The notes under the pieces: generated by a model | Seen by the model: only the letters and a program-made list of their open reading frames with translations | What the model was told of the DNA's origin: nothing | Databases searched by the model: none | Translations under genes and position numbers: made by a program | In this document: positions 32,052-40,660 of the stretch, piece after piece | Layout: every line of letters starts with the position of its first letter | Position numbering within the stretch: position 1 is the first letter of the stretch | NCBI GenBank assembly: GCA_945860955.1 | Contig: CAMATH010000056.1 | Span: 1-49,714 of the forward strand | DNA from: Planctomicrobium piriforme | GTDB lineage: Bacteria; Planctomycetota; Planctomycetia; Planctomycetales; Planctomycetaceae | DNA length: 49,714 bases | Direction of reading: 5' to 3'

Positions 32052-32957
32052 TTAGCGCTGCCCCATCGCCGCCATCACTTGTTCGGTGATCATCCGAACC
32101 ATCGCCTCTAGATCCGTACCCGCGGGAATGGTTCCCGCAGGCTGGATGCTCGCGCTCGTGGCTGGCTGCAGGTAGCCCGGGTATTGCGGGGGCGGTTCAA
32201 ACGCCTTCGGTTGCGGCAGGTTCTCGTGGTACCCGTCTCGGAATGCGGTGTTGCCGCACAAGTCACAGTTGTCCACATGGAACCGCGGATCGTCAAACCC
32301 CAGTTTCTTCTTGAGATCCAGCAACTCCCGGGATTTTTGTTCGTTCAAATAGCTGATGCCGCCGAGTTGCCGGGACAGAATCAGAATCCGGCAGTAGGCG
32401 TCAACAATTTCCGTCTTCCAGTACGCCTCTTCCAGCTCTTTGCCAAAGCTGACGGTGCCGTGATTCGTGAGGATGATGCAGCTCGTCCCCGGTTTCAGGA
32501 ACGGCAACACAGTCTCGGCGAAAGGCGATCCGCCCGGGGTCTCGTAGGGGGCGAACGGAATTTCGCCGAGAAACACTTCAATTTCGGGGAGTACGCACTG
32601 CGGAATCGGTTCGCGGGCGACACCGAACGCGGTAGCGTGGGGCGGGTGGCAGTGCACGACCGCGCGAATATCGGGTCGCGCCTTCATGATCGCCAGGTGC
32701 AACAGAATCTCGCTGGTGCGCTTCCGCTTCCCAGCGATCTGACCGCCGTTGAGGTCGACGGCACAAATGTCGTCGGGAGTCATAAACCCCTTGCAGATCA
32801 TCGTGGGGGAGCAAAGCACTTCGTTGTCGCCGACGCGATACGAGATATTCCCGTCATTGGCGGCGGCGAATCCCTTGTTGTACACCCGTCGGCCGATCTC
32901 GCAGATCTGCTCTTTGATCTTGCGGTCGTTGATGCCGGAATTCCACTGGTTGCTCAT
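32052..32957 (-). CDS. pvmN: Class II (zinc) aldolase of the PVM microcompartment, fuculose/rhamnulose-phosphate type
   Basis: A 301-residue protein. Residues 1-225 are the class II aldolase/adducin fold: zinc ligands in VVHCHPPHATAF and LTNHGTVSFG, and the likely catalytic Glu in KRTSEILLHLA. A CxxC pair (VDNCDLCGNTAF) follows, then a Pro-rich linker and a C-terminal amphipathic helix TDLEAMVRMITEQVMAAMG, the form of a BMC encapsulation peptide. In planctomycetes the homologue cleaves L-fuculose- and L-rhamnulose-1-phosphate to DHAP and L-lactaldehyde (Erbilgin et al. 2014). The pvm letter is assigned from memory of that locus order. It lies between BMC-P and the dehydrogenase. Confidence 0.92.
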   Translation of the reverse strand: MSNQWNSGINDRKIKEQICEIGRRVYNKGFAAANDGNISYRVGDNEVLCSPTMICKGFMTPDDICAVDLNGGQIAGKRKRTSEILLHLAIMKARPDIRAVVHCHPPHATAFGVAREPIPQCVLPEIEVFLGEIPFAPYETPGGSPFAETVLPFLKPGTSCIILTNHGTVSFGKELEEAYWKTEIVDAYCRILILSRQLGGISYLNEQKSRELLDLKKKLGFDDPRFHVDNCDLCGNTAFRDGYHENLPQPKAFEPPPQYPGYLQPATSASIQPAGTIPAGTDLEAMVRMITEQVMAAMGQR

Positions 32958-33033
32958 GGGGACTCTGAGGCTTTTCTGTAGGTGGGAGTGTGATTCGTAT
33001 GAGAAGGGCGGAAACTCGCGGGCGTCCGCGAGT

Positions 33034-33321
33034 TCATTCCGCCATCAATTCGACGGTATCCAACAGCGCGGCGTTGTACGCATCGACCGGTTTCAGCTCG
33101 GGGAGAAACGGGGCGGCCGCCTCTCCTCCTTCGCTGATCGCGATCTTTGCTCCTTCACCCGCGCCCAAATGATCGAAAACGACGAACGGTTCGCCGCGCC
33201 CGCTCTCGGTACCACGCAGGCCGTCGAGCGTGAACGGCACCGTCATCAGCCACGTCGCTCCACGGAGCGTCGGATGGCAACGGCTCAGGGTGACTTTTCC
33301 AATGACTTCGCCAATGCGCAT
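33034..33321 (-). CDS. pvmM: BMC-P pentameric shell vertex protein (EutN/CcmL family), third copy
   Basis: A 95-residue protein beginning MRIGEVIGKVTLSRCHPTL. The EutN/CcmL barrel is clear: FVVFDHLGAGEGAKIAISEGG is the conserved pore-proximal GAG(E)G segment. Such proteins form pentamers that cap the vertices of the polyhedral shell. It starts 9 bp after the stop of the uncharacterised gene upstream. It is the third BMC-P of the operon, and the three are divergent from one another. Symbol by locus order. Confidence 0.92.
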   Translation of the reverse strand: MRIGEVIGKVTLSRCHPTLRGATWLMTVPFTLDGLRGTESGRGEPFVVFDHLGAGEGAKIAISEGGEAAAPFLPELKPVDAYNAALLDTVELMAE

Positions 33322-33330
33322 GACTCGCTC

Positions 33331-34227
33331 CTAACGGTCGAGGGCTTTGAACAGCCCCGTCAGTTCAAACGAACCGCGTTTCGAACCGTCGAACGCGACA
33401 ACGTTGGGCCGGAACGACTCGTTCAGACGGAGGATCGCCCCCACGTCGGCGATGGCGGCGGCACGCACCTTTTCATTTCGACTCGCCAGGCACGCCACCC
33501 ATTCGGGGGCCGCCGACAGAATGAACACGTTGTCCGCTTCGCCTCGGCAAATCGCGCTGATCGCCTGCGTCGCCGCGTCCGCCGGGTCTCCCGCGAGTCG
33601 CTGATCGACGAGGGCACCGCTCGCCTGCCAGGTTGCGATCGCACCAGTCAATTCCGGTGTGGGTTGCGCCGCCACCAGGATCCAGCGACCACGTGGGACG
33701 CTCTTCGTCTTCGGGTCGGCGGACTCGCGGACCACTTCAAGACGACGGCTGCGGACCACATCATGCGCCGACGGCGTCAACAACGCCTTCGCGCTCACCC
33801 GCACAATGCGAGCGCCGTGCAATTGCTTTTCAAGAACTTCCGCCGTGATGATCCGCTCGGTGATCGTCACCTCAGCGGTGACGACTGTCGCTTGGGGGCC
33901 GAATGCGGATGGTGGCAGATTCACGGGAGCGGGAACCGCCGCGACTGATCCCGACACACCAGTGCGGGCGGGGGAGGGGAGGGGATTGGCCGGGCTGGCG
34001 GTCGTCGAAACTGCGACGTCGATCAGCGCCGGTGCGGCGGCCGGGGCTTCGAACCGGCTGGGGGGCGTCAACAGACGACCGCCATTGGCCTCAGTCGAAC
34101 TTATCGTTTCGACGAAGACTGGCTCGGGGTTGGTGACTGGCTCGGGGCGCGGCGTCTGCGCCACACCCGGCAGTTGCTGCAGGATGCGCCGCACGATCTC
34201 GTCGACTAACGCCGCGTCGTTGTTCAT
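33331..34227 (-). CDS. Uncharacterised PVM operon protein with encapsulation-peptide-like N-terminus
   Basis: ATG 34227 (MNNDAALVDEIVRRILQQL) overlaps the BMC-P stop as ATGA and gives 298 residues. The first 20 form an amphipathic helix like the encapsulation peptides of the PduL and aldehyde dehydrogenase genes in this operon. A Pro/Ala-rich linker of about 100 residues follows. The C-terminal part begins with VTITERIITAEVLEKQLHG and SAKALLTPSAHDVVR, reminiscent of BMC accessory proteins, then AISAICRGEADNVFIL and LASRNEKVRAAAIADVGAI, which faintly resemble RpiB/LacAB sugar-phosphate isomerases without their active-site motif. I infer a lumen cargo or scaffold; no function is established. 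Confidence 0.8.
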   Translation of the reverse strand: MNNDAALVDEIVRRILQQLPGVAQTPRPEPVTNPEPVFVETISSTEANGGRLLTPPSRFEAPAAAPALIDVAVSTTASPANPLPSPARTGVSGSVAAVPAPVNLPPSAFGPQATVVTAEVTITERIITAEVLEKQLHGARIVRVSAKALLTPSAHDVVRSRRLEVVRESADPKTKSVPRGRWILVAAQPTPELTGAIATWQASGALVDQRLAGDPADAATQAISAICRGEADNVFILSAAPEWVACLASRNEKVRAAAIADVGAILRLNESFRPNVVAFDGSKRGSFELTGLFKALDR

Positions 34228-34481
34228 GTGTCGGGCAATCCGATGATCGCCCATCTCAAGGGGGTTGTGTTCGCGCCCACCAGGTCACGCACCGCCGCTC
34301 CGTCCGAAGTGATCAGCACGGTGTCTCCCTGTCGGCTTCCCAACGGATCAATCGCCAGTTGCGGTTCTCCGTCGGGCTTGCGCGACGCGTCGAGCGGCTG
34401 CACAATCAACAGCTTCCAGCCATTCAGGCTGGCATGCTTGATGGTGGAGGTAACGCGACCGACGACTTGGGCAAGTTGCAT
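34224..34481 (-). CDS. pvmK: BMC-P shell vertex protein (EutN/CcmL family), second copy
   Basis: ATG 34481 (MQLAQVVGRVTSTIKH) gives 85 residues, the usual BMC-P length; the frame to 34526 would overlap the aldehyde dehydrogenase. The segment KLLIVQPLDASRKPDGEPQL is typical EutN/CcmL, while the pore segment reads LGSRQGDTVLITSDG instead of GAGEG. It lies 11 bp after the aldehyde dehydrogenase and overlaps the next gene by ATGA, so translation is coupled. Symbol by locus order. Confidence 0.9.
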   Translation of the reverse strand: MQLAQVVGRVTSTIKHASLNGWKLLIVQPLDASRKPDGEPQLAIDPLGSRQGDTVLITSDGAAVRDLVGANTTPLRWAIIGLPDT

Positions 34482-34492
34482 TTCGGCAGTGA

Positions 34493-35908
34493 TTAAAGGA
34501 TGTGCAGATCGTCCACCAGCACACACCGCCGCTGGCGAGTGAAAGTCAGCGGCGTCGTGACCCCTTCACCGGTCGGAGTCGCGATGCTGTAGCTCAGGTA
34601 GCCTTCGCCCCCGAGTCCCAGTCCCGCCATGCACGGGCCATTCTTGATGAACAGCGTCGTGTCCATTTCGCGAGCCATGATCGTCATGTTCCGCACGTTG
34701 CGACTGTGAATGATCGCGGTGTGGCGGTAGCCATGCTCGTGTTTCTTGGCCAAATCCACCGCCTGGCGGAAATCGCGAACGCGCACGATCGGGAGGACCG
34801 GCATCATCTGTTCCTGCGAGACGAATGGATTCGACTCGTCGGTCTCGGCGTAGAGGATCTGTGTTCCAGCCGGCACATTGACGCCAATCAGGCCGGCGAT
34901 GACCGCCGGATCGCGACCGATCAAGTCGCGGTTCAGCATCGGATGGTCTTTACCCGGCGTGAAGGCGATCGCCGTCAGTTGTTCCATCTGCGAGCGGGAA
35001 AGTTGGAAACCGCCATGGCGACCGAGCGCATCCATCAGTTTGGGGAAGATCGCATCGACCGCGAAGACCTCTTTCTCACCGATGCAGAGCAGGTTGTTGT
35101 CGTACGCACAGCCTTTCACGATGTTCTTGGCGGCGTTCTCTGGGCACGCGGTTTCATCGACAACGACCGGCGGATTCCCCGGACCGGCGACCACCGCTCG
35201 CTTTCGGCTCTCCATCGCGGCGCGAGCGACGGCTGGTCCGCCGGTGACCACAAGCATTCGCACCCCTTTGTGTTCGAAAATGCCGGCGGCGGATTCGAGC
35301 GTGGGCTTCTCGATGATGGTGATCAGGTTTTCCAGTCCGGTCGCGGCGTAGATCGCCTTGTTAAACCGACGCACTCCGTCGACCGCGATCCGCGCTCCCG
35401 AGGGGTGGGCATTGAAGACGACCGTGTTCCCCGAGGCGATCATGCTGACCGAGTTGCCCGCCAATGTCGGGAGCGAGTGGGTCACCGGGGTGATCGCGCC
35501 GATGACGCCGAAGGGAGCATGCTCCAGCAGGGTAATCCCCTGGTCGCCGCTGAAGCAATCGGTCTTCAGGAACTCGACACCGGGAACCAGCCGCAGGATC
35601 TGCAGCTTCTCGATTTTGTGATCGAGCCGGCCGATCTTGGTCTCGTCGAATTCGAGCTTGCCGAGTTCTTCGGCCTGTTCCGACGTGATCTTCCGGATGC
35701 AGTCGATCGCCTTGGCGCGATCCGAGATTGGCCGGGTCGATAGTTTTTTGAATGCCGCAGTGGCGGCGTCGACCGCTTGGTCGACGGTGGGAAAGACGCC
35801 CCAATCACCCGACTGACCGCGCGAAGAAGCCGCTGTGAACGGAGCCCGCCCGAGCTGCGAGAGGACTTCCTGAACCACCTGGCGGATCGCCGCTTCCGTT
35901 GTCTGCAT
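34493..35908 (-). CDS. pvmJ: CoA-acylating aldehyde dehydrogenase of the PVM microcompartment
   Basis: ATG 35908 ([20 protein letters not shown]) is preferred to TTG 35917; 471 residues. The first ~18 residues form an encapsulation-peptide helix, then a linker ([16 protein letters not shown]). The catalytic domain follows the PduP/EutE pattern: [40 protein letters not shown], and [13 protein letters not shown] with the candidate catalytic Cys. It should oxidise L-lactaldehyde to lactyl-CoA with NAD+ inside the shell, where the volatile aldehyde is contained. It is between the membrane protein and a BMC-P gene. Confidence 0.93.
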   Translation of the reverse strand: MQTTEAAIRQVVQEVLSQLGRAPFTAASSRGQSGDWGVFPTVDQAVDAATAAFKKLSTRPISDRAKAIDCIRKITSEQAEELGKLEFDETKIGRLDHKIEKLQILRLVPGVEFLKTDCFSGDQGITLLEHAPFGVIGAITPVTHSLPTLAGNSVSMIASGNTVVFNAHPSGARIAVDGVRRFNKAIYAATGLENLITIIEKPTLESAAGIFEHKGVRMLVVTGGPAVARAAMESRKRAVVAGPGNPPVVVDETACPENAAKNIVKGCAYDNNLLCIGEKEVFAVDAIFPKLMDALGRHGGFQLSRSQMEQLTAIAFTPGKDHPMLNRDLIGRDPAVIAGLIGVNVPAGTQILYAETDESNPFVSQEQMMPVLPIVRVRDFRQAVDLAKKHEHGYRHTAIIHSRNVRNMTIMAREMDTTLFIKNGPCMAGLGLGGEGYLSYSIATPTGEGVTTPLTFTRQRRCVLVDDLHIL

Positions 35909-35981
35909 GTTCTTCAACTCACCCGGTTTTCGACTAAAAGACGACCTGGAACCACGTCGGCACTTGGTGGCCGACAGACCG

Positions 35982-36473
35982 TCAAAATGTGCGTTCGATC
36001 AAGTCCCGTTGCTCAACCAGCCAGGTTTCCAGCCTCTCGGCGGAAGGCCACTTCCTGAGCATCAATCCCGCGAAGAAGGCGACCAGCAGCAGCAACCACC
36101 ACTCACCCGTAACAATGAAGCAAATGAGCGAAAAGAACATCGCTCCTTCGAGCAACGCGGCGGAAAAGATGACGGACCCGTTGTGAATCTTTATCAGGTC
36201 GGCATCCGAAACCCCCGCTGGTGACTCGGCGAGACTTCGACGTTGACGGTTGATGTGCATGGGGGGCACGACAAACGATAAAACCGCTTGTGTTCCGCCA
36301 ACCACGCAGGCCACCACCACCAGAATGACATTCGGCGCCGCAAAAGCCCCTCCGCTTCGAGCGGCGATCGCGACCATCGCGAACAAGGTCGCCCCCGCGA
36401 GGAGCGCTCCCAGGAACACGCGTTCCATGCGCACCGCACCGGCTATCAATTCCTCACGACCGGAAGTATCCAT
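35982..36473 (-). CDS. Integral membrane protein within the microcompartment operon
   Basis: ATG 36473 ([16 protein letters not shown]) gives 163 residues. Four hydrophobic stretches are visible: [54 protein letters not shown] and [15 protein letters not shown]. The loops are basic ([11 protein letters not shown]). It is 17 bp after a BMC-P gene and 73 bp before the aldehyde dehydrogenase, firmly inside the operon. I do not recognise the family. A membrane protein is unexpected in a protein-shelled organelle locus; transport or shell tethering are possibilities only. Confidence 0.85.
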   Translation of the reverse strand: MDTSGREELIAGAVRMERVFLGALLAGATLFAMVAIAARSGGAFAAPNVILVVVACVVGGTQAVLSFVVPPMHINRQRRSLAESPAGVSDADLIKIHNGSVIFSAALLEGAMFFSLICFIVTGEWWLLLLVAFFAGLMLRKWPSAERLETWLVEQRDLIERTF

Positions 36474-36490
36474 GGAGCGTCCCGCCAAAC

Positions 36491-36802
36491 TCAATTCTTG
36501 CTGTCGAAGATCGTCTTCCCGAACACCTGCACTTGATCCACGATGCCGATGATGGCCGCGTCGATTGGGAGCGACTTTGTTTCGGGCGTGTAACGGGCGC
36601 TGGACCCCTGAACACACAACACACACTCTCCTTCGCCAGCACCCACCGTATCGACCACCACGAACGAACGGCCGGTTGGCTTCAGACTTCCCTGGTCCTT
36701 TTCATCGACCCGTAACGGCTCGACGAGCAGCAGCTTCTGCCCGACCATCGACGACACTTTCTGCGTCGAAATCAGGCTTCCGGTAATCCGTGCCACGAAC
36801 AT
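36491..36802 (-). CDS. pvmH: BMC-P shell vertex protein (EutN/CcmL family), first copy
   Basis: A 103-residue protein beginning MFVARITGSLISTQKVSSMV. Typical EutN/CcmL sequence is present: KLLLVEPLRVDEKDQGSL and VVVDTVGAGEGECVLCVQG, with the GAGEG pore segment intact. The C-terminus IDAAIIGIVDQVQVFG is the final strand and helix. It lies 59 bp after acetate kinase. It forms shell vertices together with the other two BMC-P proteins, possibly as different pentamers. Symbol by locus order. Confidence 0.94.
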   Translation of the reverse strand: MFVARITGSLISTQKVSSMVGQKLLLVEPLRVDEKDQGSLKPTGRSFVVVDTVGAGEGECVLCVQGSSARYTPETKSLPIDAAIIGIVDQVQVFGKTIFDSKN

Positions 36803-36861
36803 CGTTCACCAATCCTGGCTGGGGCTTCGAGCGAAAACTTGGGAGACGATAACCGGCGGGC

Positions 36862-38067
36862 TTACGCCGCGCCGCTCGCCTCGCGGTTGGCGAGCGCCTC
36901 GACCGATTGGCGCGCCACCACAATCTCTTCGTTCGTGGGAACGACCCACACCTGAACCTTGCTTCCCGGCTTCGAGAGACGCGCCTCGCCCTTCGCCGAG
37001 TCGTTCAGGGCTTCATCCAACTCAATGCCGGCCCACTCCATGTCGCGACAGACGTCTCGACGGACCAGCCGGCTGTTTTCTCCAATTCCACCGCTGAACA
37101 CAATCGCGTCGGCTCCCCCCAGCAGGGCAAGATAGCCCCCCAGGTACAGCCGAATCGACGAGACGAACGCATCGAGCGCCAATTTGGCGCGGACGTGTCC
37201 ATTCGCGGCGGCCTGTTCCAGGTCGCGCACGTCGGGACTCAATCCGCTGAGGCCCAACAGGCCTCCCTTGCTCGATAGCTCTTCCAGCAACTGTTCCAGC
37301 GTTTTACCGGTCTTTCGCAGCAAAATCGGGAGCGAAAACGCGTCGAAGTCTCCCACACGGTTGTTGTGCGGCAGACCGGTCTGCGGACTCATTCCCAGCG
37401 TGTTTGCCTGCGATTGGCCGTTCTTCACGGCACACAGCGAATTGCTGCCGCCGAGATGGCACGTCACCAGTTTCAGATCGCTGCGTCCCAGCAGTTGAGC
37501 CATGCGTGTCGAAAGAAATCGATGGCTTGCGCCATGAAATCCCCAACGGCAGATTTCGTGCTGCTCTTTCCATTCGTAAGGAATGGCGTAAACCCGGTTC
37601 GGTTCGGGAATCGTCTCGTGAAACGCCGTTTCGAGCGCCGCCACCAGCGGAATCTGCGGAAACGCTTTCCGCAACTGCCGCATGGCCCGGGCGTACATCG
37701 GGTTATGTGCCGGCGCGATGTCGGCGAGTTCTTCCATCTTCGCCAGCAGCGCTTCGTCGACAATCCGCACGCCCGAGAGATTCCCGGCGAAGACGGCCTT
37801 GAAACCGATCGCCGACACTTCGTCAGCAGATTTCAGGCAGCCCCATTCGGGATTCATCAGCGAGTCGAGACAGATCTTGACCGCCGCCGCATGGTCGGGA
37901 ACCGACAACGTCGATTCTTCCCGGTGTCCCCCGATTTCCACAAAACAGGCGCTGTTGCCCTGACCGATGCGGTCGATACCGCCGCGGGCGATCTGCGTCT
38001 CCTGGGGAAGGTCGAACAGCCGGTATTTGAAGCTGGTCGAACCGAGGTTGGCGACAAGGATTTTCAT
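36862..38067 (-). CDS. ackA: Acetate kinase family protein (lactyl/acyl-phosphate kinase of the BMC)
   Basis: A 401-residue ASKHA-fold kinase of full family length. Motifs: [16 protein letters not shown] (family NxGSSSxK), [32 protein letters not shown] with the catalytic Arg region, and [10 protein letters not shown]. The nucleotide-site segment [11 protein letters not shown] diverges from the usual HLGNGSS. In this operon it would convert the acyl phosphate made by PduL to lactate with ATP formation. No encapsulation helix is seen, so it may act outside the shell. A pair of hairpins precedes the gene. Confidence 0.93.
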   Translation of the reverse strand: MKILVANLGSTSFKYRLFDLPQETQIARGGIDRIGQGNSACFVEIGGHREESTLSVPDHAAAVKICLDSLMNPEWGCLKSADEVSAIGFKAVFAGNLSGVRIVDEALLAKMEELADIAPAHNPMYARAMRQLRKAFPQIPLVAALETAFHETIPEPNRVYAIPYEWKEQHEICRWGFHGASHRFLSTRMAQLLGRSDLKLVTCHLGGSNSLCAVKNGQSQANTLGMSPQTGLPHNNRVGDFDAFSLPILLRKTGKTLEQLLEELSSKGGLLGLSGLSPDVRDLEQAAANGHVRAKLALDAFVSSIRLYLGGYLALLGGADAIVFSGGIGENSRLVRRDVCRDMEWAGIELDEALNDSAKGEARLSKPGSKVQVWVVPTNEEIVVARQSVEALANREASGAA

Positions 38068-38075
38068 CGGGCGTA

Positions 38076-38126
38076 GCGTGGGTTTGCCCCACGCGTCAAG
38101 AATTCGCGTGGATTAAAAATCCACGC
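38076..38126. other. Tandem hairpins between BMC-H and acetate kinase genes
   Basis: GCGTGGG-TTTGC-CCCACGC (38076-38094) and GCGTGGATT-AAA-AATCCACGC (38106-38126) are perfect stems in the 68-bp gap between the second BMC-H stop and the ackA start. They are placed to stabilise the upstream shell mRNA or attenuate transcription into the enzyme genes. They might instead be a dispersed repeat. Confidence 0.6.
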
Positions 38127-38135
38127 CACGGCGGA

Positions 38136-38411
38136 CTACTTCTTGTTGACGAAGTGGTCGAGAACGCTCTTTTCAGGGCGGGCGATCACATGGGCGGCGA
38201 CCAGTTCGCCAACCTTTTTCGCGACCGCGGCACCCGCGTCAACCGCCGCCCGAACCGAGCCGACGTCTCCACGCACGATGGTCGTGATAAACGCTCCGCC
38301 GATTTGCACCATGCCAACCAACTGCACGTTGGCCGACTTGAGCATGGCGTCGGCCGCTTCGATCTGGGCGACGAGTCCCTTGGTTTCAATCAAGCCAATG
38401 GCTTCATTCAT
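38136..38411 (-). CDS. pvmE: BMC-H hexameric shell protein, second copy
   Basis: ATG 38411 ([16 protein letters not shown]) gives 91 residues, the usual BMC-H length; the frame to 38507 only adds unconserved sequence, and AGGTG lies upstream. The Pfam00936 fold is plain: [41 protein letters not shown] and VISARP-like HVIARPEKS. Such proteins tile the facets of the shell as hexamers with a central pore. It is about 70% like the upstream copy in the core by eye. It is 102 bp downstream of the other BMC-H. Symbol by locus order. Confidence 0.95.
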   Translation of the reverse strand: MNEAIGLIETKGLVAQIEAADAMLKSANVQLVGMVQIGGAFITTIVRGDVGSVRAAVDAGAAVAKKVGELVAAHVIARPEKSVLDHFVNKK

Positions 38412-38513
38412 TGCTAACACACCTGGAGTGACAACTTGTTCCAGAAGAACGTCGGCGGATGGGCTGGAACTCGCCCGCTTGCCGGCCGCGGCTCGACGAA
38501 TGGCCACAGCAAG

Positions 38514-38822
38514 CTAGCTCGCCGCTCCGGTCGCCGCCTTGCCCGGCTTGGGCAGAATCGCCGCCAGTTCTTCGTGCGGCCGGGGAATGACCTGCACGCT
38601 GATCACTTCACCGACTTTGCTGGCGGCCGATGCGCCGGCGTCGACGGCGGCCTTCACGGCGGCGACATCACCGACCACGAACACCGTCACCATCCCGCTG
38701 CCGACCTTCTCCCAGCCGACAATCTGCACATTCGCCGACTTCAGCATCGCGTCCGACGCCTCGATCAACGCGATCAAACCCTTGGTTTCGATCATTCCAA
38801 GGGCTTCCAACGTTTTCGCCAT
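38514..38822 (-). CDS. pvmD: BMC-H hexameric shell protein, first copy
   Basis: ATG 38822 ([16 protein letters not shown]), with GGAG upstream, gives 102 residues. Core motifs [41 protein letters not shown] and [14 protein letters not shown] are standard BMC-H. The pore loop reads KVGSG here against QIGGA in the second copy, so the two hexamers should have different pores. The C-terminal tail ([16 protein letters not shown]) is longer than in the second copy. It is 63 bp after pduL. Symbol by locus order. Confidence 0.95.
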   Translation of the reverse strand: MAKTLEALGMIETKGLIALIEASDAMLKSANVQIVGWEKVGSGMVTVFVVGDVAAVKAAVDAGASAASKVGEVISVQVIPRPHEELAAILPKPGKAATGAAS

Positions 38823-38885
38823 GTTCAAAACTCCAGAAAGGTCTTGTGAGGATTCGGAAAGTCCGACTCAGTTCAATCGCAGTGA

Positions 38886-39590
38886 CTACTTGTGCTGACA
38901 CGCGCACGGTTCCGCCTTCAACAACTCCACTTTAGTGGCTTTTTCGAGGTTCACCGCGTTTCCTTCGTCGGTGTCGACGTGAACCTCGAGGCGGATCTCC
39001 TTCCCCGCGCGAACTGTCAGGTCTTCCAGCACGGTCGCACAACCGGGCGATTCGATCCGCAGGTTCATCTTCTCTCCGTCCTTGACTCCGTAATACGCCA
39101 GGTCGGCCGGCCCCATATGCACGTGCCGCATCGCCCGGATCACGCCTGACTGCAACTCGACAACCCCTTTCGGCCCCACCAGCAAGCAGCCCGGTGTATC
39201 CTTCAGGTCACCACTGATTCGGACCGGCAGGTCGATACCCAGCGAGATCCCGTCGGTGAATGCCAGTTCGACTTGCGACGCCCCCCGGCATGGTCCCAAC
39301 ACCCGCACTTCAGGCAGCATGCGACGCCGAGGCCCTACGACGGCGACCGTCTGCTTCGCGGCGAAGTACCCCACCTGGTATAGATCTTTTTGAATTTCGA
39401 GTTGCGCCCCTTTGCCGAACAGCACTTCCAGGTCTTCCTGCGACAGATGCACGTGCCGGGCGGAGATATTGACCACCAGCGGGTTGGGCTTGGTCGCGGG
39501 GGCGGCCGGCGCGCCGAGGTGACGCAACAGCACATCGCGAACCACTTGCTCGACGGCGGCTCGGGTCAATTCGGGGGACGACAACGCCAT
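38886..39590 (-). CDS. pduL: PduL-type phosphotransacylase
   Basis: ATG 39590 has AAGGA 8 nt upstream and gives 234 residues; a GTG at 39596 overlapping the regulator stop (GTGA) is an alternative. The N-terminal helix [20 protein letters not shown] is an encapsulation peptide. Two PduL beta-barrel domains follow, with the paired zinc ligands [13 protein letters not shown] and [14 protein letters not shown]. PduL transfers the acyl group from CoA to phosphate, recycling CoA inside the shell; here the substrate is probably lactyl-CoA. The C-terminus ends CACQHK. It is the first structural gene after the regulator. Confidence 0.95.
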   Translation of the reverse strand: MALSSPELTRAAVEQVVRDVLLRHLGAPAAPATKPNPLVVNISARHVHLSQEDLEVLFGKGAQLEIQKDLYQVGYFAAKQTVAVVGPRRRMLPEVRVLGPCRGASQVELAFTDGISLGIDLPVRISGDLKDTPGCLLVGPKGVVELQSGVIRAMRHVHMGPADLAYYGVKDGEKMNLRIESPGCATVLEDLTVRAGKEIRLEVHVDTDEGNAVNLEKATKVELLKAEPCACQHK

Positions 39591-39592
39591 GT

Positions 39593-40351
39593 TCACAGTC
39601 CTTGGGCGATCAGCAGTTCAATTCCGGCAGCTTCCACAATCCGCTTCCATTCGTCGGTGATCCCGGAATCGACCACCAGACGGTGTACCCGTCCCAGCTC
39701 GCACAAATGGGCCAGGGCCGAGTGCCCCAGCTTGGAGCTGTCGGTCACCACAATCACTTCGTCGGCGACCTCCAGCATCGCCCGCTCGGTATCCGCCAGC
39801 AGCGTGTTGCTGTTGAACAGACCGCGCGGAGTAATCCCTCCCACACTCATAAACAGCCGACGGACGCGAATGTGAGACAGAGCCGCGATCGCGAGCGGAC
39901 CGAGGGCTACCCCCGTTTTCGGATAGAGGTATCCCCCCACCATCAACAATTCGATCTGCGGTTGATTCGCCAGCAGATTGACAACAGGCAGGGAATTCGT
40001 CGCAACCTGCAGTGACTTCCCAATCAGATGCCGGGCGACTTCGAGGGTTGTGGTTCCACCGTCGAGCAGAACCGCTTCGCCATTGGCCACCAGATCGGCC
40101 GCCACTCGACCGACCGCCTGTTTTTCCGGCCGCGCCTGAAAAGACCGCTCGTCCAGTGTGACGATCGATTCTCCCACGTACGCCGCCCCACCCCGTGTTC
40201 TACGGACTTGACCAATCTTCTCCAGCGCCTCCAGATCCCGACGAACCGTCGACTCACTGACCCCCGCCTGTTCGGCCAACTGTGGCAAAGAGGCGAAGCC
40301 CAGAGTTTCGATCAGACTCAGGATCTGTTGACGACGCTGGTCCAGAAGCAT
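39593..40351 (-). CDS. DeoR-family transcriptional regulator of the microcompartment operon
   Basis: ATG 40351 ([17 protein letters not shown]) gives 252 residues; the frame to 40375 begins with TTG. The N-terminal winged helix-turn-helix is typical ([26 protein letters not shown]). The C-terminal sugar-phosphate sensor domain has [23 protein letters not shown] and [13 protein letters not shown]. DeoR proteins usually repress and are released by a phosphorylated sugar, which would fit induction by fucose or rhamnose metabolites. The gene overlaps or abuts pduL, so it is probably part of the operon it controls. Confidence 0.93.
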   Translation of the reverse strand: MLLDQRRQQILSLIETLGFASLPQLAEQAGVSESTVRRDLEALEKIGQVRRTRGGAAYVGESIVTLDERSFQARPEKQAVGRVAADLVANGEAVLLDGGTTTLEVARHLIGKSLQVATNSLPVVNLLANQPQIELLMVGGYLYPKTGVALGPLAIAALSHIRVRRLFMSVGGITPRGLFNSNTLLADTERAMLEVADEVIVVTDSSKLGHSALAHLCELGRVHRLVVDSGITDEWKRIVEAAGIELLIAQGL

Positions 40352-40445
40352 GGGTGTTTGAGGGTGACTTGGCAATCTGGGCCGCGTGTGATGCCCATTG
40401 TGCGCTCATGGTGACGCAGTTTCAAGCATTGGATGTCAGAAAATC

Positions 40446-40462
40446 TCAAAATATTTCAAAAT
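40446..40462. promoter_or_regulatory. Candidate operator: direct TCAAAAT repeats upstream of the DeoR gene
   Basis: TCAAAAT occurs at 40446-40452 and again at 40456-40462, a 10-bp period, about 95-110 bp upstream of the regulator start in an AT-rich patch. DeoR-family proteins often bind spaced repeats, so this is a plausible autoregulatory operator, but short A-rich repeats are common. Confidence 0.3.
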
Positions 40463-40660
40463 GTGCCAGTTCTTCATGGAAGAATGCGAGAGCAAGTTCC
40501 ATTGGAAACCCATCGGCGGAATCGGGCTGGTGGTTGAATCCAACCGAACGCAGCCGAAATGACGGCACCTCTAATGGCGGCGAATCAGGCGTACCAGGAG
40601 AGTTCACCAAACGCTTGCCGCAGTGCATGTCGCGTCAAAACCCCTTTCTTTTTCTGGGTT

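Noticed and set aside
34502-35743. 413-codon plus-strand frame opposite the aldehyde dehydrogenase
   Set aside because: It is an antisense shadow; the opposite strand holds PduP-type motifs and an encapsulation peptide.
31067-40351. Whole operon as a novel organelle
   Set aside because: The gene set and order match the described PVM microcompartment class, so only its unexplained members are reported as unusual.
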